A stretch of 64,000 nt of DNA from Streptomyces griseoruber (GCF_001514205.1 NZ_KQ948779.1:134955-198954); one strand, 5' to 3'; positions 10,543-19,096 are shown, counted from the stretch's first letter. Made by a program: numbers and translations. Notes: generated from the sequence alone by a model not told the origin.

Positions 10543-11619
10543 ATGTCGACGCTGCGCGTCACCGCCGAAGTCCTGACCGTGCACGAGCACCCCAACGCCG
10601 ACGCCCTCGAACTGGCCCAGGTCGGCCTGTACCGGGCCGTCGTCGCCAAGGGCGCGTACCGCACCGGCGAGGCCGCCCTCTACATCCCCGAGCAGGCGGT
10701 GCTGCCGCCGGCGCTGGTCGAGGAGCTGGGGCTCACCGGGCGGCTGGCGGGCAGCCGGTCGGACCGGGTGAAGGCGGTCCGGCTGCGGGGCGAGCTGTCG
10801 CAGGGGATCGTGTGCCGGCCCAGCGCGCTGGCGGAGGTCGATCTGGTGCGGGCGGCCGCGGAGGGCACCGACTTCGCGGAGCGGCTCGGCATCGTGAAGT
10901 GGGTACCGCCGATCCCGCCCACCATGAATGGGGACGTCGAGGCGGCGGCGGATCTGCTGCCGTGGGTCGACATCGAGAACATCCAGCGCTACCCCGGCAT
11001 CTTCGAGCCCGGCGAGCCCGTGGTCCTCACCGAGAAGCTGCACGGCTCGGCGTGCCTGCTGACGTACGTCGCCGGCGACGAGCGGGTGTACGTGTCCTCG
11101 AAGGGCTTCGGGGCGAAGTCGCTGGCGCTGACGGAGGATCCGCGGAACCTGTACTGGCGGGCGGTGCGCGGCCACGGCGTCCCCGAGGCGGCGGCCCGCA
11201 TCGCCGAGCGGCTCGGGGCGCGGCGGGTCGGTGTCTTCGGGGAGGTGTTCGGCGCGGGGGTGCAGGACCTGACGTACGGCGCGGACGGACGGCGCGAGAC
11301 CCTCGGGTACGCGGTGTTCGACGTGTCCGTGGAGGTCGGGGGTGTGGTGCGGTGGCTGGACACGGCGGAGGTGACGGGGCTGCTGGAGGGGGAACTGCCG
11401 CTGGTGCCACGGCTGTTCGAGGGACCGTACGACAGCGGGGCCGTCCTCGGGATCGCGACCGGGCGGGAGACCGTGTCCGGGCGCGGGCTGCATCTGCGGG
11501 AGGGCGTGGTGATCCGGCCCGCGGTCGAGCGGTACAGCGCGGTGACCGGCGGGCGGGCGATCGCGAAGGCGGTGAGCGGGGCGTATCTGACGCGGAAGGG
11601 GGGGACGGAGTACGAGTGA
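10543..11619 (+). CDS. ATP-dependent RNA ligase, DRB0094 (Rnl5) family
   Basis: A 358-residue nucleotidyltransferase. The N-terminal OB-like domain has HPNADALELAQVG, a pattern also seen in tRNA-binding OB folds. The ligase core has motif I EKLHGS with the adenylated lysine at K165, motif III-like VGVFGEVFGAG, motif IV EGVVIRP and a C-terminal lysine motif near residues 348-353 (AKAV...LTRKGG). Length and order match Deinococcus DraRnl, which seals nicks with a 3'-OH RNA end in duplexes. A GAAGGAG ribosome site precedes the ATG. It lies alone between a terminator and soxR, so it may act in RNA repair; the cellular substrate is unknown. Confidence 0.92.
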   Translation: MSTLRVTAEVLTVHEHPNADALELAQVGLYRAVVAKGAYRTGEAALYIPEQAVLPPALVEELGLTGRLAGSRSDRVKAVRLRGELSQGIVCRPSALAEVDLVRAAAEGTDFAERLGIVKWVPPIPPTMNGDVEAAADLLPWVDIENIQRYPGIFEPGEPVVLTEKLHGSACLLTYVAGDERVYVSSKGFGAKSLALTEDPRNLYWRAVRGHGVPEAAARIAERLGARRVGVFGEVFGAGVQDLTYGADGRRETLGYAVFDVSVEVGGVVRWLDTAEVTGLLEGELPLVPRLFEGPYDSGAVLGIATGRETVSGRGLHLREGVVIRPAVERYSAVTGGRAIAKAVSGAYLTRKGGTEYE

Positions 11620-11685
11620 CCCCGAGTCGGTCCGGGCCGGGGGCGGGTCGCGCGGCCCGGCGCCGACGGGGTGCCGCCGCGCCTC

Positions 11686-12147
11686 CTACTTCCGCCGCTC
11701 CCCCAGCAACCGTGACCCCGTGAGCCGGTCGCCGAACACGTCGTCCGGATTGGACAGCACACAGGTGTCCAGGGACAGGCAGCCGCAGCCGATGCAGTCG
11801 GTGAGGTGGTCGCGGAGGCGGTTGAGCTGCTGGATGCGCCGGTCCAGTTCGGCCCGCCACCGCCCGGAGAGCCGCGCCCAGTCCTCCCGGGTGGGCGTGC
11901 GCTCCTCGGGGAGTTCCAGGAGCGCCTCGCGGATCGTGGCGAGGGGGATCCCGACCCGCTGGGCGGCGCGCACGAAGGCGACCCTGCGGAGCGTGTCGCG
12001 GTGGTAGCGGCGCTGGTTGCCCGCGGTACGGCGGCTGGTGATCAGCCCCTTGGACTCGTAGAAGTGCAGCGCGGAGACGGCGGCACCGCTGCGCGCGGCG
12101 AGCTGCCCGACCGTGAGCTCGTGAACCTTCTCGGGAATCTGCGGCAC
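11686..12147 (-). CDS. soxR: Redox-sensing MerR-family regulator SoxR
   Basis: A 153-residue SoxR. The winged-helix N-terminus begins TVGQLAARSGAAVSALHFYE, a dimerisation coiled coil follows, and the [2Fe-2S] cluster site CIGCGCLSLDTC gives Cys118, Cys121, Cys123 and Cys129, matching the spacing of E. coli SoxR. It starts at GTG. In Streptomyces SoxR is oxidised by redox-active pigments and activates a handful of oxidoreductases and exporters rather than SoxS. No SoxR-type dyad promoter was noticed in the immediate surroundings. It is divergent from the MaoC gene, and the palindrome at 12179-12198 lies just upstream of its own start as well. Confidence 0.96.
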   Translation of the reverse strand: MPQIPEKVHELTVGQLAARSGAAVSALHFYESKGLITSRRTAGNQRRYHRDTLRRVAFVRAAQRVGIPLATIREALLELPEERTPTREDWARLSGRWRAELDRRIQQLNRLRDHLTDCIGCGCLSLDTCVLSNPDDVFGDRLTGSRLLGERRK

Positions 12148-12178
12148 CCCTCGAACCCTACCGCCCCGTCCGCTACCA

Positions 12179-12198
12179 TGCTAAGCAGTTGCTTAGCA
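12179..12198. promoter_or_regulatory. Perfect 20-bp TetR-type palindrome between soxR and MaoC gene
   Basis: TGCTAAGCAGTTGCTTAGCA has perfect 9-base arms with a GT centre. It is 31 bases from the MaoC ATG and 31 bases from the SoxR GTG. The core CTAAGC-N4-GCTTAG recurs imperfectly at 13393-13408 before the TetR gene convergent with MaoC, making that TetR the likely binder. Confidence 0.75.
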
Positions 12199-12229
12199 GA
12201 TGAGACCGCGCGAGAGGGCCCGAGACGAC

Positions 12230-12691
12230 ATGGCAGAGCCGAGGATCTTCACGTCCGCCGAGGAACTGAGGGCGGCGGTGGGCGAGCAGCTGGGGTACAC
12301 CGACTGGCTGGAGATCGACCAGAAGCGGATCGACCTGTTCGCCGACGCCACCGGTGACCACCAGTGGATCCACATCGACCCGGAGAAGGCCGCGGCGGGC
12401 CCGTTCGGGACCACCATCGCCCACGGCTATCTGACGCTGTCCCTGCTGCCGCTGTTCGGGCCGCAGCTGATCACGGTCGAGAACGTGAAGATGGGCGTCA
12501 ACTACGGGACGAACAAGGTGCGTTTCCCCTCGCCCGTCCCGGTCGGCTCCCGGCTGCGCGCCACCGCGACGATCACCGGCGTCGAGGACGTCACCGGCGG
12601 TGTCCAGGTCACCATCGCCTTCAGCGTGGAGCGCGAGGGCGGGGACAAGCCGGTGTGCGTCGCGGAGTCCGTCTCCCGCTACTACCTCTAG
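12230..12691 (+). CDS. MaoC-family (R)-specific enoyl-CoA hydratase
   Basis: A 153-residue single hot-dog-fold protein. The hydratase 2 motif is clear: FADATGDHQWIHIDPEKA supplies the catalytic Asp/His pair near residues 33-41, and GTTIAHGYLTLSL follows. Such enzymes hydrate trans-2-enoyl-CoA to (R)-3-hydroxyacyl-CoA or dehydrate in the reverse direction. I chose the internal ATG giving MAEPRIF, not the in-frame ATG 30 bases upstream, which sits next to the palindrome and lacks a ribosome site. It is convergent with a TetR gene whose putative operator matches the one in this promoter. Confidence 0.92.
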   Translation: MAEPRIFTSAEELRAAVGEQLGYTDWLEIDQKRIDLFADATGDHQWIHIDPEKAAAGPFGTTIAHGYLTLSLLPLFGPQLITVENVKMGVNYGTNKVRFPSPVPVGSRLRATATITGVEDVTGGVQVTIAFSVEREGGDKPVCVAESVSRYYL

Positions 12692-12718
12692 GCCCCTTCC
12701 GGACTCCGGTCGCGACCC

Positions 12719-13345
12719 CTACTCCGCCGCGCCCACCATCCGCAGCACGAGGTCGGCGTAGAGCGCGCCGACCTCTTCGGGTGTGCGGGGACCCTCGATG
12801 TTGAACCAGCGGGCCACGTCGATGCACAGGGAGAGCACGGCGAGCGTGGTGCCGTGCACGTCGATGACCTGGAACTCCCCCGCCGCCACACCGTCCTGGA
12901 TGATCCCGCGCACCTCGGCGTCGACCTGCCGGCGCAGTCCGAGGATCTCGGCGCGGGCGTCGGGGCCGAGGGCGTCCAGTTCGTACTGGACGACCCGGGC
13001 CGTGGTGCGCCGCCCGGCGTGCCAGCGGACGAAGGAGCTCACGGCCTCCGCGAGCCGCCGGGTCGCGCTGCCCTCACCGGCCGCCGCCGTGCGCAGGATG
13101 TCCAGCGCGCGGTCGTGACCGATCCGGCTGATGCGGTGGAGCAGCTCTTCCTTCGTCTTGTAGTGGATGTAGAGGGCGGCCGGGCTCATGCCCGCGCGTC
13201 CCGCGATGTCACGGGTCGTCGTCGCGTGGTAGCCGCGTTCGGCGAAGGCCTCCACCGCGGCGACGAGCAGTCGCCGGGCCGCGTCAGGGGTGACCTCGTC
13301 CCACGGCTCGATCTCGCCGCCGGCCGTCTCCTGAGCCGTACTCAT
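12719..13345 (-). CDS. TetR/AcrR family regulator
   Basis: A 208-residue TetR regulator. The HTH spans roughly residues 22-68 (RLLVAAVEAFAERGYHATTT, then GMSPAALYIHYKTKEE). A C-terminal ligand-binding domain is predicted from length and helical composition. The upstream region contains GTGAGC-GGCC-GCTTAG (13393-13408), which shares the 6-4-6 layout of the perfect palindrome before the convergent MaoC gene. I infer autoregulation plus control of MaoC, with an acyl-CoA ligand plausible. Confidence 0.93.
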   Translation of the reverse strand: MSTAQETAGGEIEPWDEVTPDAARRLLVAAVEAFAERGYHATTTRDIAGRAGMSPAALYIHYKTKEELLHRISRIGHDRALDILRTAAAGEGSATRRLAEAVSSFVRWHAGRRTTARVVQYELDALGPDARAEILGLRRQVDAEVRGIIQDGVAAGEFQVIDVHGTTLAVLSLCIDVARWFNIEGPRTPEEVGALYADLVLRMVGAAE

Positions 13346-13392
13346 CCCTCGCTCGCCCCTCTCGGTACAGTCGCTCCACCATACCGCCGAAG

Positions 13393-13408
13393 GTGAGCGG
13401 CCGCTTAG
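13393..13408. promoter_or_regulatory. Second CTAAGC-N4-GCTTAG-type site, TetR promoter
   Basis: GTGAGCGGCCGCTTAG has a perfect right half GCTTAG and a left half with two mismatches to CTAAGC, around AGCGGCCGCT, which is itself palindromic. It is 48 bases upstream of the TetR ATG at 13345. Confidence 0.55.
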
Positions 13409-13471
13409 AGTGGCCGCTCAGCCGAGGGGAAACCCTCGGATCCCGCGGCACTCGCCCTACCCGCGGCACTC

Positions 13472-13759
13472 TCAGATCTTCTCGAAGGGGTCGTGCTCGG
13501 CGAGCAGCTTCTCCAGCCGGGCCTGGTCGACCCGGCTCACGATCGTCCCCGCCTCCTGCCGGTCACGGATCACCTTCGCCAGGGTGAAGGAGGAGGTCAC
13601 CAGGTACAGGACCGCGACGGCCAGGAACGCGCGCACCCAGGCGTCGGCGTTCATCCGGTAGATCCCGATCGCCGTGGCCGCCATGGCGACGGCGAAGGAC
13701 GCGACGGCCTGCCCGTAGAACGCGGCCGTGTTCTGCTGTTTGACCGGTGTGTCACTCAT
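13472..13759 (-). CDS. YiaA/YiaB two-helix inner-membrane protein
   Basis: A 95-residue protein with two membrane segments, at about residues 14-34 (FYGQAVASFAVAMAATAIGI) and 43-64 (RAFLAVAVLYLVTSSFTLAK), followed by a charged cytoplasmic tail RDRQEAGTIVSRVDQARLEK. Size and layout fit the YiaA/B family of unknown function. It is followed on the same strand by no obvious partner; the upstream acyl-CoA dehydrogenase on this strand ends 61 bases earlier, so readthrough is possible. Confidence 0.85.
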   Translation of the reverse strand: MSDTPVKQQNTAAFYGQAVASFAVAMAATAIGIYRMNADAWVRAFLAVAVLYLVTSSFTLAKVIRDRQEAGTIVSRVDQARLEKLLAEHDPFEKI

Positions 13760-13820
13760 GGGCGACAGAATCCCGCCGATGTGGCGTGTACCACATCCGT
13801 GCAGGTACTCAGAGGGATAC

Positions 13821-14975
13821 TCAGAACGCCGACACGCCCGTCAGCGCCCGCCCGATGACCAGCTTCTGGATCTGGCTGGTGCCCTCGTACAGGGTCATCA
13901 CGCGGGCGTCGCGCAGCAGCTTGCCCGCCGGGTACTCGTCGATGTAGCCGTAGCCGCCGAAGACCTGGAGGGCGTTGTTCGCGGCGCGGACGGCGGCCTC
14001 CGAGGCGAAGAGCTTGGCCTTGGAGGACTCGACGGCGAACGGCAGCCCGCGGTCGATCAGATCGGCGACCCGCCAGGTCAGCAGCCGGGCCGCGTCGACG
14101 TCCACCGCGATGTCGCTGATCAGCTCCTGGATCAGCTGATGGTGGGCGATGCTCTTGCCGAACTGCTCGCGCTCGCCCGCGTACCGCACGGCCGCGTCCA
14201 GGGCGGCCTGGGCGATGCCGACACAGCCCGCCGCGACCGACATCCGGCCCTTGGCGAGGGCGGACATGGCGACCGAGAAGCCCTTGCCCTCCACGCCGAG
14301 CAGGGCGGACGCGGGCACCCGGACGTCCTGAAGGGCCAGTTCGGCGGTGGCCTGGCCGCGCAGACCGAGCTTGCCGTGGACGGTACGGCGGGTGAGACCG
14401 GGGGTGTCGGTGGGGACCAGGAAGGCGGAGACGCCCCGGTGGCCGGGGGCGTCGGTGGAGCGGGCGAACAGCAGGACGACGTCGGCCCAGGTGCCGTTGG
14501 TGATGAACATCTTGCTGCCGTTGATCACAAACTCGTCGCCCTCCCGGACCGCCCGGGTGGCGAGGTTGCCGGCGTCGGAGCCGGTGCCGGGCTCGGTGAG
14601 GCCGAAGCAGCCGACGAGCGCGCCGGAGGTCAGTCCGGGCAGCCAGCGCCGCCTCTGCTCCTCGCTCCCCCAGGACGCGACGGTCTTCGCGACCAGCCCG
14701 AGCGACACGGAGACGATCCCGCGCACGGACGAGTCACCGCGCCCCAGTTCCTCCGTGACCAGGCAGTACGCGAGATGGTCGCCGCCGGATCCGCCGTACT
14801 CCTCGTCGATCGTCAGACCCAGGAAGCCGACCTCGCCGAGCTTCTTCACGATGCCCCGGTCCACCTCCTCGGCACGGTCCCAGGCGACGGCGTTCGGGGT
14901 GATCTCGCGCTCGACGAAGTCCCGGGCCAGCCGCCGTACGGCCTCCTGCTCGTCACTGAGCCCCAGATGCACCAC
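13821..14975 (-). CDS. Acyl-CoA dehydrogenase (short/branched-chain type)
   Basis: A 384-residue ACAD: LGLSDEQEAVRRLARDFVE at the N-terminus, the flavin segment CFGLTEPGTGSDAGN, FVINGSKMFITNGTWAD, and the C-terminal catalytic Glu in YEGTSQIQKLVIGRAL. Unlike the ACAD at 924-2138 it has the classical Glu. The start is a GTG (14975) with GGGG seven bases upstream; the GTG three bases further in is an alternative, while the in-frame GTG at 15002 falls inside the operator palindrome and is unlikely. It is divergent from a TetR gene with a shared palindromic operator, and probably acts on a branched or short acyl-CoA. Confidence 0.93.
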   Translation of the reverse strand: MVHLGLSDEQEAVRRLARDFVEREITPNAVAWDRAEEVDRGIVKKLGEVGFLGLTIDEEYGGSGGDHLAYCLVTEELGRGDSSVRGIVSVSLGLVAKTVASWGSEEQRRRWLPGLTSGALVGCFGLTEPGTGSDAGNLATRAVREGDEFVINGSKMFITNGTWADVVLLFARSTDAPGHRGVSAFLVPTDTPGLTRRTVHGKLGLRGQATAELALQDVRVPASALLGVEGKGFSVAMSALAKGRMSVAAGCVGIAQAALDAAVRYAGEREQFGKSIAHHQLIQELISDIAVDVDAARLLTWRVADLIDRGLPFAVESSKAKLFASEAAVRAANNALQVFGGYGYIDEYPAGKLLRDARVMTLYEGTSQIQKLVIGRALTGVSAF

Positions 14976-14992
14976 GAGATCACCCCAGCTGT

Positions 14993-15011
14993 AAATTAGC
15001 ACTGCTAGTTT
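14993..15011. promoter_or_regulatory. TetR operator between acyl-CoA dehydrogenase and TetR
   Basis: AAATTAGCACTGCTAGTTT has 9-base arms with a single mismatch. It lies 18 bases upstream of the dehydrogenase start and 27 bases upstream of the TetR ATG at 15038. It overlaps the -35 region expected for a TACTAT -10 box at 15025-15030. A near copy is at 19097-19115. Confidence 0.7.
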
Positions 15012-15037
15012 CTTTCGGCAGCCCTACTATGTGCGCC

Positions 15038-15670
15038 ATGGCCCGACCGCGCAAGCCCCTTCTCAGCACCGACCGGATCGTCGAGACCGCACGGATGCTG
15101 GTGGACACGGAGGGCCTGGCGGCCGTCTCCACGCGCCGGCTCGCCGCCGAACTGGGGGTCAGCGGGCCCTCGCTCTACAACCACTTCCGCACCAAGGACG
15201 AGATCCTGGAGGCCGTCGCCGACTCGGTGAGCGCCCAGATCGACCTCACGATGTTCGAGGACGGCCGCGAGTGGCGGACCGCGCTGCACGACTGGGCGGT
15301 CTCCTACCGCGCCGCCCTGCGCGACCACCCGAACATCGTCCCGGTCCTCGCCCAGGGCCCCGGCCGCCGCCCGGCCGGACTCCGGGTCGCCGACGCCGTC
15401 TACGGCGCGATGGTCGCGGCCGGCTGGCCCCCCGCCCAGGCGACCTCCATCGGCGCCCTGATGCGCTACTTCATCATGGGCTCCGCACTGGGTTCGTTCG
15501 CCGGCGGCTTCGTCGACGACGCGAGCGCGTACGACCCCGCCGACTATCCGCACCTCGGTCAGGCGCACCTCCTCGCCGAGCAGCAGGAGAAGATCGACGA
15601 GCGGGCGTTCGACACAGGCCTGACGGCCCTGCTGGACGGCCTGGCGGTACAACACGGGCAACTGTCCTGA
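15038..15670 (+). CDS. TetR/AcrR family regulator, probably autoregulated
   Basis: A 210-residue regulator (MARPRKPLLSTDRIVETARM...). The HTH is LAAVSTRRLAAELGVSGPSLYNHFRTKDE, about residues 26-54. The C-terminal domain is of the TetR_C type common in this family. I prefer the ATG at 15038 to the one at 15029: TACTAT at 15025-15030 looks like a -10 box placing transcription at or near 15037-15038, so the message may be leaderless, and no ribosome site is visible for either ATG. Its target set likely includes the divergent dehydrogenase and the aldehyde dehydrogenase operon. Confidence 0.92.
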   Translation: MARPRKPLLSTDRIVETARMLVDTEGLAAVSTRRLAAELGVSGPSLYNHFRTKDEILEAVADSVSAQIDLTMFEDGREWRTALHDWAVSYRAALRDHPNIVPVLAQGPGRRPAGLRVADAVYGAMVAAGWPPAQATSIGALMRYFIMGSALGSFAGGFVDDASAYDPADYPHLGQAHLLAEQQEKIDERAFDTGLTALLDGLAVQHGQLS

Positions 15671-15888
15671 CCCGGAGCGGCGCGGGGCCGACCGCGCCGG
15701 CGGCCCTCCGGTGCGAGCGGATCGGCTCCGAGCGGGCGGTCCGGTGGACCACGGAGGGCGAGCGCGCCCCGGCCGAGCTGCTGGGCATCCGGCAGGACGC
15801 GCCGCGCTGAGCAGCACGTGCGCCCGAACCTCCCCGTCCGAATGCCGCGAGCTCCGTCCCCCTTGGCGTCTCTGGCCTCGGGAGCACG

Positions 15889-16520
15889 ATGAACACCGCA
15901 CGTCGTCCGGAGCTGCTCGCCGCGGGCGGGGCCGGCTTCACCGTGGTGGCCTGGGCCTCCGCCTTCGTGGCGATCCGCAGTGCCGGGGGCGCGTACTCCC
16001 CGGGCGCGCTGGGCCGGCTGCCGGCCGGGGCGTGCCGTACGGCGTGAGGGGTGGCCGGGGATCACGGTCTCGGGCCTGCTCTGGTTCGGCGTGGACATGA
16101 TGGTCCTGAACTGGGGCGAGCAGCAGGTGGACGCGGGGACGGCGGCCCTGGTCGTGAACATCGGCCCGCCGCTCACCGCGCTGCTGGGCGCCCGGCTGCT
16201 CGCCGGACGCCCTGCCGCCGGGGCTGGCGGCCGGGATGGCGGTGTCCTTCGCCGGGCGGTGACCGTCGGGCTGTCGATGTCGGGCGGGGTGGTGGCGCAG
16301 AAGCCGGCGCTCGGGCACGCGAGCGCGCTTCAGGTGACGGCGTCCGGGTGCGCGGTGGGGGCGGTGCTGTGTCTGCCGTTCGCCGGGCAGCCGGTCCGGG
16401 AGGCCGCGGACGCCCCGCTGTCCGCGACCCTCGACATGGTCTGACTGGGTGTCGTCCCGACCGCGCCGGCCTTCTGTGTCTGGCGGGTGTGGCGCTGTGT
16501 CTGGCGGGTGTGGCGCTGTC
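15889..16520 (+). pseudogene. Decayed EamA/DMT-type transporter
   Basis: An open start MNTARRPELLAAGGAGFTVV with AWASAFVAIRSAGG, the usual first helix of EamA permeases, stops at TGA 16045 after 52 residues. The matching continuation (GLLWFGVDMMVLNWGEQQVDAGTAALV..., IGPPLTALLGARLLAG) is in another frame from about 16070 to the stop at 16444, with a further likely frame slip near 16220, and a third fragment follows. The second EamA repeat is shortened. Three frames for one transporter signature indicate a multiply frameshifted, partly deleted gene. Sequencing error could explain one shift, hardly all. Confidence 0.8.
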
Positions 16521-16578
16521 GCGTGCGAAGGGACGGCAGGGGAGGGGGAGGAGCCGGCAGAGGGCTGGGGCCGTCCCC

Positions 16579-17658
16579 CTAGAAGACCACCAGGGCCCGG
16601 CCGCCCTTGCCCGCGAGCATGTTCTCGAAGGCTGCCGGGATGCCGTCGAGGGCGATGTGTTCGGTGACCAGCGCGGAGAGGTCGAGGCGGCCCGCGCGGA
16701 CGTGGCCGGCGAGCACCGGCAGGTCCTCGGCCGGGTTCGCGTTGCCGTAGACGCAGCCGGACAGGGTCCTGCCCCAGTGGAAGAGTTCCAGGGCGTTGAA
16801 GGTGACGTGCTGGTCCTTGCCGCCGATGCCGACGACCGTGGTGCGGCCGCCGCGCCGGGTGGACTCCCACGCCGTACGGATGGTGACGGCGCGGCCCACG
16901 CACTCCACGGCCACGTCGACGCCCTGCTTGCCGGTGAGGCCGCGGATCTCGCGAGCCGTCCGTTCGGAGGCGACCACGTACTCGGTGGCGCCGGCCGCCC
17001 GTGCCAGTTCCTCCTTCTCCGGGGAGACGTCCACGGCGACGATCGTGGAGGCGCCGGCGATCCGGGCGGCCTGGAGGGTGGCCAGGCCCACCCCGCCCGC
17101 CCCGAAGACGGCGACGGTCTCGCCGGGGCGGACGCGCGCGGAGTGGTGGACGGCGCCGTATCCGGTGAGGACCGCGCAGCCGAGGAGGGCCGCCTCGGTG
17201 AGCGGGACGCCGTCGGGCAGCGGCAGGACGCAGGAGGCGCTGACGACGGTCTCCTCGGCGAACGCGGCGACGTTCAGGCCGGGGTGGAGGTCGGTGCCGT
17301 CGGCGGTGCGGGCGTACACCTCGGCGGAGCCGCCCAGGGCGTTGGCGCACAGCCAGACCTCGCCCAGTCCACAGGCATGGCAACTCCCGCAGGACGGGGC
17401 CCAGTTGAGGACGACCCGGTCGCCGGGCGCCACCTGGGCGACCCCTTCGCCCACGGACACGACCGTGCCCGCGCCCTCATGGCCGAGGACCGCGGGGACG
17501 GGCACCCGCATGGTGCCGTCGGACAGGGACAGATCGGAGTGGCAGACCCCGGCGGCGGCGAGCCGCACCCGGACCTGGCCGGGGCCGGGGTCCGGGAGGT
17601 CGATGTCGGTGATCTCCAGGGGGGCACCCACGGCGGGGAGTACGGCGGCGCGGACCAT
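16579..17658 (-). CDS. Zinc-dependent alcohol dehydrogenase (MDR family)
   Basis: A 359-residue medium-chain dehydrogenase. Catalytic zinc ligands are visible in GVCHSD near residue 38 and GHEGAGTV near residue 60. A structural zinc loop CGSCHACGLGEVWLC lies near residues 90-105, and the NAD site is VFGAGGVGLATLQ. It starts 13 bases after the aldehyde dehydrogenase stop, so the two form an operon likely to oxidise an alcohol through the aldehyde to an acid. The length and ligand pattern resemble class III or NDMA-dependent alcohol dehydrogenases, but cofactor use cannot be decided here. Confidence 0.93.
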   Translation of the reverse strand: MVRAAVLPAVGAPLEITDIDLPDPGPGQVRVRLAAAGVCHSDLSLSDGTMRVPVPAVLGHEGAGTVVSVGEGVAQVAPGDRVVLNWAPSCGSCHACGLGEVWLCANALGGSAEVYARTADGTDLHPGLNVAAFAEETVVSASCVLPLPDGVPLTEAALLGCAVLTGYGAVHHSARVRPGETVAVFGAGGVGLATLQAARIAGASTIVAVDVSPEKEELARAAGATEYVVASERTAREIRGLTGKQGVDVAVECVGRAVTIRTAWESTRRGGRTTVVGIGGKDQHVTFNALELFHWGRTLSGCVYGNANPAEDLPVLAGHVRAGRLDLSALVTEHIALDGIPAAFENMLAGKGGRALVVF

Positions 17659-17671
17659 GGCGGCGACCTCC

Positions 17672-19060
17672 TCAGAACTGAAGGGACTTGGTCTGGAGGT
17701 ACTCGGCGAGACCGTGCGCGCCGAGTTCCCGCCCGACGCCCGACTGCTTGTAACCGCCGAACGGGGCGAGGGGGTTGAAGCGGCCGCCGTTGATGTCGAC
17801 CTGGCCGGTGTCCATGCGCCGGGCGAAGGCGACCGCCTCGGCCTCGTCCGCCGCCCAGACCGCGCCGGCCAGGCCGTAGACCGTGCCGTTGGCGATCCGC
17901 AGGGCGTCCTCCTCGTCCTCGTAGCGCAGGACCGACAGGACCGGGCCGAAGATCTCCTCCTGGGCGACGGTCATCTCGGGCGTGACGTCGGCGAAGACGG
18001 TCGGTGCGACGAAGTAGCCGCGCTCGCGGGGGGACTTTGGCCCTCCCGCGACCAGCCTGGCGCCCTCGGCGAGGCCCTTCTCGATGTAACTCCGCACCCG
18101 CTCCTGCTGCTTGGCGTTCACCAGCGGGCCGATGCGGTCGCCGTACTTGGCGGCGGCGGTCGCGGCCAGCTCGACGGCCTCGTCGTAGCGGTCGCGGTGG
18201 ACCAGCATGCGGGTCCAGGCGCTGCACGTCTGGCCGGAGTTGGACATCACGTTGGCGACGCCGGCATGGACCGCCCTGGCGAGGTCGGCGCTCGGCAGGA
18301 TGACGTTGGCGGACTTGCCGCCGAGTTCCAGGGCCACCTTCTTGATCGCGGCGCCGGCCGTGGCGGCGATCCGCCGGCCGACGGCCGTGGAGCCGGTGAA
18401 GGAGACCAGGTCGACGCCGGGGTGCTCGGCGAGGGCCTGGCCCGCGACCGGGCCGAGGCCGGTGACCAGGTTGAACACCCCGGCCGGGACCCGGGCCTCG
18501 TGGACGGCCTCGGCGAAGAGCTGGGCGGTGAGCGGGGTGTCCTCGGCGGGCTTGAGGACCACCGTGCAGCCGGCGGCCAGGGCCGGGGCGACCTTGGCGA
18601 CGATCTGGTGCAGCGGGTAGTTCCAGGGCGTGATGGCGGCGACCACGCCGATCGGCTCGTGCAGGACGGTGGAGTTGCCGACCTTCTCCTCGAAGGAGTG
18701 CGTGGCGGCGAGTTCGGCGTAGGAGCCCGCGACCGTGATCGGCAGGCCGGCGTGGACCGCCTGGGAGAAGGCGGGCGGTGAGCCGAGTTCGGCGGTGACG
18801 GTCTCGGCGATCTCGTCCTTGCGGCGCGCCAGGACGTCCCGGAGCGCGGTCAGCCGGGCGGCGCGCTCGGCGGGCGGGGTGGCCGCCCAGCCGGGGAGCG
18901 CGGCGCGGGCGGCCCGTACGGCGGCGTCGACGTCCTCGGCGTCACCGGCCGGGACCCGGGCGATCACCTGCTCGTCGGCCGGGTCGACGACCTCGATCAC
19001 GTCCCGGCCCGCGGCGGGGCGCCACGCGCCGTCGAGATAGATGCCGTCGTGTGCCTTCAT
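17672..19060 (-). CDS. NAD(P)-dependent aldehyde dehydrogenase
   Basis: A 462-residue ALDH-superfamily enzyme. Motifs in order: PWNYPLHQIVAKVAPALAAG, the nucleotide site FTGSTAVGRRI, the general base in LELGGKSANV, and the catalytic cysteine in NSGQTCSAWTR at Cys279. It is the first gene of the ALDH - alcohol dehydrogenase operon. Its promoter region carries a 19-bp palindrome (19097-19115) almost identical to the operator between the acyl-CoA dehydrogenase and TetR at 15.0 kb, so I infer that TetR controls this operon and that all these enzymes serve one catabolic route. Confidence 0.94.
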   Translation of the reverse strand: MKAHDGIYLDGAWRPAAGRDVIEVVDPADEQVIARVPAGDAEDVDAAVRAARAALPGWAATPPAERAARLTALRDVLARRKDEIAETVTAELGSPPAFSQAVHAGLPITVAGSYAELAATHSFEEKVGNSTVLHEPIGVVAAITPWNYPLHQIVAKVAPALAAGCTVVLKPAEDTPLTAQLFAEAVHEARVPAGVFNLVTGLGPVAGQALAEHPGVDLVSFTGSTAVGRRIAATAGAAIKKVALELGGKSANVILPSADLARAVHAGVANVMSNSGQTCSAWTRMLVHRDRYDEAVELAATAAAKYGDRIGPLVNAKQQERVRSYIEKGLAEGARLVAGGPKSPRERGYFVAPTVFADVTPEMTVAQEEIFGPVLSVLRYEDEEDALRIANGTVYGLAGAVWAADEAEAVAFARRMDTGQVDINGGRFNPLAPFGGYKQSGVGRELGAHGLAEYLQTKSLQF

Positions 19061-19096
19061 CGCGTTCCTTCCGGCGGTGGTGGTCGTCCGCGCCCC

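Noticed and set aside
15980..16444. Independent 154-residue membrane protein
   Set aside because: Its sequence is the middle of an EamA transporter continuing from the fragment at 15889 in another frame. No start signal of its own.
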